DNA of 64,000 nt from Candidatus Gastranaerophilales bacterium (lineage in GTDB: Bacteria > Cyanobacteriota > Vampirovibrionia > Gastranaerophilales > Gastranaerophilaceae): assembly GCA_947587615.1 (NCBI GenBank), contig CANPYC010000003.1, positions 1 through 64,000 on the forward strand, read 5' to 3'. Shown here in pieces: positions 60,665 through 64,000 of this stretch. A model generated the notes under the pieces. It was given only the letters and a program-made list of their open reading frames with translations. It did not search any database and was not told the origin of the DNA. Position 1 is the stretch's first letter; each line of letters starts with the position of its first letter. The translations under genes were made by a program, and so were the position numbers.

Positions 60665-61394
60665 AATTGTTGTTTGAACAGGTCGTACAAGTCGGATTTT
60701 TAGAGAATGTCAAGGTTTTAAATACTCCCTTTGTTCCGTCAAAAACAATTAATCTGTTTAAAAGCAGCTCGCCTTTACCTGTTATAACTTTAAAGGTTTC
60801 ATGAGCTTGAAGTGCGGCAATTGTATTAACAACGGGAGAAAACGAAGCAAAAACATCATTTTTAAAAGTTTTTGCCCTTGGAATTATGCAAGAAAGACAG
60901 CCTGTTTGAGAAGGAATAATAGTTGTCAATTGCCCGTTAAAACCTTTTGTGCCGCCATGGATTAAGATTTTATTGTGTCTGATTGCAATATCGTTTAACA
61001 TATATTTTGCTTCATTTGAATCAAAACAATCTACAATTATATCATAGCCTTGAATTACATTGTAATAATTAATTTCATTTAATTTTATCTTATCAAGCTC
61101 AACTTTAATGTCGGGGTTAAATTCCTGTATCCAGTCTTTAGCTGAAATTACTTTTGCTCTGCCTAAATTTTTGTATTTATGGATAATTTGTCTGTTAAAG
61201 TTGCTTTCTTCTAAAATATCTCCGTCTATTATTTTAATTTGACCAACACCCAAGGCAGCTAAATTCATAATAACACCCGAACCAAGACCGCCTGCGCCCA
61301 TAACAAGCACTTTGGAAGTGATTAATTTTTCTTGTTCTTCAAGGGTTATGCCCTCAGGAGCCATATTTCTTTGGTATCTATTCAGCTTCGCCAT
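60630..61394 (-). CDS. ThiF/MoeB/HesA-family adenylyltransferase
   Basis: 254 residues. It adenylates the C-terminal Gly of a ubiquitin-like sulfur carrier (ThiS or MoaD). ATP-binding VLVMGAGGLGSGVIMNLAALGVG, DGDILEESNFNRQIIH with the conserved Arg, DCFDSNEAKYMLND with the catalytic Asp, and zinc Cys pairs CLSC and CTTC. No rhodanese domain and no carrier gene nearby, so ThiF and MoeB roles cannot be separated. It overlaps the upstream FliN-like gene by 17 bp. Confidence 0.88.
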   Translation of the reverse strand: MAKLNRYQRNMAPEGITLEEQEKLITSKVLVMGAGGLGSGVIMNLAALGVGQIKIIDGDILEESNFNRQIIHKYKNLGRAKVISAKDWIQEFNPDIKVELDKIKLNEINYYNVIQGYDIIVDCFDSNEAKYMLNDIAIRHNKILIHGGTKGFNGQLTTIIPSQTGCLSCIIPRAKTFKNDVFASFSPVVNTIAALQAHETFKVITGKGELLLNRLIVFDGTKGVFKTLTFSKNPTCTTCSNNNFTLEFHQNIEE

Positions 61395-61683
61395 TTTTGT
61401 TGTTTTCTAAATTTTTATTTTCGACTATTTCGACTATCTTAATTCCGTATGTGTCTTCTATTGCAACTATTTTTCCTCGTGCAATTAAAATACCATCTAC
61501 ATAAATATCAATAGGGTCGTCTTCAGCCTTATCAAGAGTTATAATTGAGCCTGTGTCATATTCTATGGCATCTTTCAGCAAGAGCTTTGCTCGCCCTAAT
61601 TCAGCACATAGAGTAACTTCAACATTACCTACTTTTGTAATGTTGTTGTAATTCTCTTTCTCATCTGTTACTTTTTCAGGCAT
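61378..61683 (-). CDS. fliN: FliN-like SpoA-domain protein
   Basis: I start it at ATG 61683 (AAGGGGG lies just before), giving 101 residues; the track's 61716 start precedes that site. The protein is a short acidic leader plus one SpoA/FliN domain: VEVTLCAELGRAKLLLKDAIEYDTGSIITLDKAEDDPIDIYVDGILIARGKIVAIEDTYGIKIVEI. The length fits the FliN minimal form and the flagellar C-ring. It is far from the fliOPQR operon and overlaps the MoeB-like gene by 17 bp. It may pair with the 401-residue SpoA protein. Confidence 0.85.
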   Translation of the reverse strand: MPEKVTDEKENYNNITKVGNVEVTLCAELGRAKLLLKDAIEYDTGSIITLDKAEDDPIDIYVDGILIARGKIVAIEDTYGIKIVEIVENKNLENNKNGEAE

Positions 61684-61764
61684 TAATCCCCCTTGTATAT
61701 TATATTTATAACACATAAAGCGTGCTATATATAAATAATTACAAAATTTTACAATATTTTATAA

Positions 61765-64000
61765 TTAAATAACAACTTCGATTAATTTTTCAATTTCTTT
61801 CATTTCGCAAGTCAGAAGATTTTTTTTGTAATTTAAAATTTTTTCAAATTCTTCTTTCAAAAGCTCAAACATAGAGCTGTCTTTAAACTCTTGCCAATTA
61901 AAAGCTTTATTGTATTTAATTTTATCAATATCCAAAATTTCTATTGTTTCAATACTTTCTAATATTTCAAGCATTATTTGAATAAAATTTTCGCTAACGC
62001 CAAGCACTAAAGCCAGTTTTGCAATATCAACCGCTCCTTCAAGCCGATTTGAACAATATTTCAACATGCCCGCCGCTTGTTTTATATAATTTTCAATATC
62101 TTCATCGATTTTTGCATTCATGAAATGAATTTTATCGGGCTTAATTTGTTTAATAATATCAATAAATTCGTCATTACCCGAAGGATAGTCGAAAAACATT
62201 ATTCCTTTATGATTTTTATTATCCTCAATAAAGTTTTCTTTAATATTCTTATATTTTGAAAGGGTTTCTTTTGTCGAGCGGGTTTTTGCCCAAATACCGA
62301 TATCAAGCCCATCTTTATCAAGATATTGAGAAATTAAATCCAAAATCCCGGTTTTTTTTCTATGGTCGTAAAGCTTTAGAGCATTGTTTACTTTGATGGC
62401 TGCTTCTTTTGAATAAACGTCTATAATTTCAAACTGTATGCTTTTAGTATCGTTAAAAGTGTTTAATCTCGGATAAAAGGCGATGTCGCAAATCGCCCCT
62501 AAGGGAATTTTTATCTCGTCTTCATTCCATTTGACACATTGAAATTTTTTATCTTCAGAAGAAAAAACAAGTTTGAGATGATTTTGCTCTTTCCCGACAG
62601 GTTTAAACTCATCAAGCTTAACGTTAAACATTGCAAATAAGGGAGGTGCGTTGTTCTCTCCAAAAGGCTCAAGCTTATCAAGCGTTTTAAGAATTTCAAG
62701 ATTTACTTCATCACTTTTAAGCTCAACATCGGCTAATAGTACATCATCTCGTTTTTCGTCCGATGTTAAATTTTTAATGGTATTTAAAAGATTTTCTTTA
62801 ACTTTATCAAAATCGCAAGCATTAAACGAGCAGCCGCCCGCAAGTTTATGCCCTCCAAAACCTTCAAAAAGAGCTTCATTTTCTTTTAAAGTTTGATAAA
62901 CATTAATTACATCATTACTTCTTATTGAACATCTCGCATAATTATTTTCATCCACAGTCATTAAAAAGCAGGGCTTATTGTACTCTTCAACGATTTTTGA
63001 GGCAACTATCCCGATAATTCCTATATGCCAGCTTGGATTAATCAAAATAACAGCAGGATTTTTAAGCTCGTCTTTGTTTTTTTCCAGATATTCTTTAATC
63101 TCTTCATAAGTTTCAGCACATTTTGCCTGTCTTATTTTATTATAATTATCAAGTTGAGAAATTATCATATTGATTTTATTTTCATCATCCGTCGTTAAAA
63201 ATTCAAATGATAATCTTGCGTTTGCCAATCTTCCGACCGCATTAATTCGAGGTGCGAGAATAAAACCTATGTCATAACTTGTAATATCTCTATCCGTAAC
63301 GTTTTTGGACAGAAGCCGAAAAATTCCCTTGTGAATTTTTTCTTTTTTTGTATTTAGTAAATCAAGCGCAACACTTACCATAGAGCGATTTTCCCCTAAA
63401 AGAGGAACAACGTCTGCTATAAGTCCGCAAGAAGCTATCAGCAATAGTTCGTCTTTTAAATTATCGTTATCAACTTCATCCAAAAGTGCTGTGGCTAACT
63501 TATAAGCAACGGCAGAACCCGAGTTATAAGTAAGAGAAGTTATATCTTCAACGTTTATCTCTTCTTTTATTGCCCCCCTTACCTGAGGATTTATTATGCA
63601 ATATGCGCTTGGAAGCTCGGTATCGGTCGAGTGGTGATCGGTTATTATTGTATCAACCCCGAGACTTTTTAAAAGATTAACTGAAGATACGTTGGAAGTT
63701 GCGCAATCAACTGTTATTACAAGCTTAATTTTTTCTTTTGAAACAAATTTCAAAAGTTCTTTTGTATTAAGCCCATGCCCATGTAGAAGTCTGTCCGGGA
63801 TAAATACTTCAATATCAGCTCCAAGCGCATTTAAGGCTTTATATAATACGGCGCTTGAAGTAACTCCGTCGCAGTCAAAATCGCCCCAGATTAAGATTTT
63901 CTCATTGTTTTTTATTGCAAGTTTTATCCTTTCTTTAGCTCGTTCCATATCACAAAAGCAATAAGGAGAAAGGAATTGACTTCTTGAAGGATTTAAAAAT
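61765..64000 (-). CDS. recJ: Single-stranded-DNA exonuclease RecJ (N-terminus outside window)
   Basis: 5'-3' exonuclease of recombination and mismatch repair. The ORF track begins at 63948, but the frame stays open to the window end, reading FLNPSRSQFLSPYC before DMERAKERI, as in RecJ N-termini, so the gene is cut by the edge. Metal motifs: WGDFDCDGVTSSAVLY (DxD), TVDCATSN, TDHHSTD (DHH), ASCGLIADVVPL, then NAVGRLANA and the DHHA1 motif FEGFGGHKLAGGCSF. An OB-fold follows. The last 200 residues are an extra C-terminal domain (KKTGILDLISQYLDKD..). Confidence 0.94.
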   Translation of the reverse strand, partial: FLNPSRSQFLSPYCFCDMERAKERIKLAIKNNEKILIWGDFDCDGVTSSAVLYKALNALGADIEVFIPDRLLHGHGLNTKELLKFVSKEKIKLVITVDCATSNVSSVNLLKSLGVDTIITDHHSTDTELPSAYCIINPQVRGAIKEEINVEDITSLTYNSGSAVAYKLATALLDEVDNDNLKDELLLIASCGLIADVVPLLGENRSMVSVALDLLNTKKEKIHKGIFRLLSKNVTDRDITSYDIGFILAPRINAVGRLANARLSFEFLTTDDENKINMIISQLDNYNKIRQAKCAETYEEIKEYLEKNKDELKNPAVILINPSWHIGIIGIVASKIVEEYNKPCFLMTVDENNYARCSIRSNDVINVYQTLKENEALFEGFGGHKLAGGCSFNACDFDKVKENLLNTIKNLTSDEKRDDVLLADVELKSDEVNLEILKTLDKLEPFGENNAPPLFAMFNVKLDEFKPVGKEQNHLKLVFSSEDKKFQCVKWNEDEIKIPLGAICDIAFYPRLNTFNDTKSIQFEIIDVYSKEAAIKVNNALKLYDHRKKTGILDLISQYLDKDGLDIGIWAKTRSTKETLSKYKNIKENFIEDNKNHKGIMFFDYPSGNDEFIDIIKQIKPDKIHFMNAKIDEDIENYIKQAAGMLKYCSNRLEGAVDIAKLALVLGVSENFIQIMLEILESIETIEILDIDKIKYNKAFNWQEFKDSSMFELLKEEFEKILNYKKNLLTCEMKEIEKLIEVVI

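Overview
ORGANISM. The DNA is AT-rich and densely packed, with mostly short gaps and many start/stop overlaps. kdsA (Kdo synthesis), a TolC-family protein and a MacA-like adaptor point to a bacterium with an outer membrane. Flagellar export genes, a membrane pyrophosphatase and a TadZ/CpaE-like protein are also present. This would fit a gut-type Vampirovibrionia/Melainabacteria (Gastranaerophilales-like) genome, but that assignment is inference from gene content; no rRNA or marker comparison was possible. Both ends of the window cut genes: an hsdR on the left and recJ on the right. LAYOUT. (1) 2-1570: the end of a type I restriction HsdR subunit. (2) 1626-11688: a promoter followed by nine tightly packed, mostly overlapping genes. 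They are a membrane protein, four cobalamin-binding-type radical SAM proteins, a GH3-like adenylate-forming enzyme, two GNAT-like proteins and an amidohydrolase. A further GNAT-like gene converges on the end (to 12810). No NRPS, PKS or RiPP precursor is visible. This looks like an uncharacterised biosynthetic operon and is the best candidate for a new system. (3) 12.8-16.3 kb: three accessory enzymes between two non-coding repeat islands. (4) 16.3-27.5 kb: a GGDEF protein with a decayed HD-GYP domain, dnaX, a third repeat island, tadZ, a CpaF-like pseudo-ATPase, ribD, a zinc-ribbon membrane protein and a fourth island. (5) 27.5-31.2 kb: the flagellar-type export operon SpoA protein-fliO-fliP-fliQ-fliR. 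(6) 31.1-36.2 kb, minus strand: bioY-like, nitroreductase, then the operon pyrH-frr-cdsA-rnc-rpe. (7) 36.3-40.7 kb: two uncharacterised proteins and membrane pyrophosphatase hppA with a clear terminator. (8) 40.8-48.9 kb: tRNA-Leu(GAG), then a defence island: an Abi/HEPN-like gene, a decayed rhuM gene and a complete EcoR124-like type I system (hsdM, hsdS, hsdR) whose HsdS carries a 12-bp TAEL repeat. (9) 49-64 kb: housekeeping genes: MBL hydrolase, SpoIID-like, HU, nadK-recN, secG, a TolC/MacA/ABC-ATPase export operon without its permease, kdsA, wecB, a MoeB-like protein, a FliN-like protein and recJ. REPEATS. Four intergenic islands (about 12.9-13.4, 15.97-16.15, 20.6-21.1 and 26.7-27.3 kb) carry about 25 copies of an 18-bp hairpin. 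The hairpin comes in compensatory sequence variants and is joined by recurring linkers. Islands 2 and 4 share the same ordered modules in opposite orientation, so the islands look like members of one element family. TRANSCRIPTION. Several genes have a TATAAT-like box exactly 6 nt upstream of ATG, which suggests leaderless mRNAs, while others have ordinary AGGAG sites.
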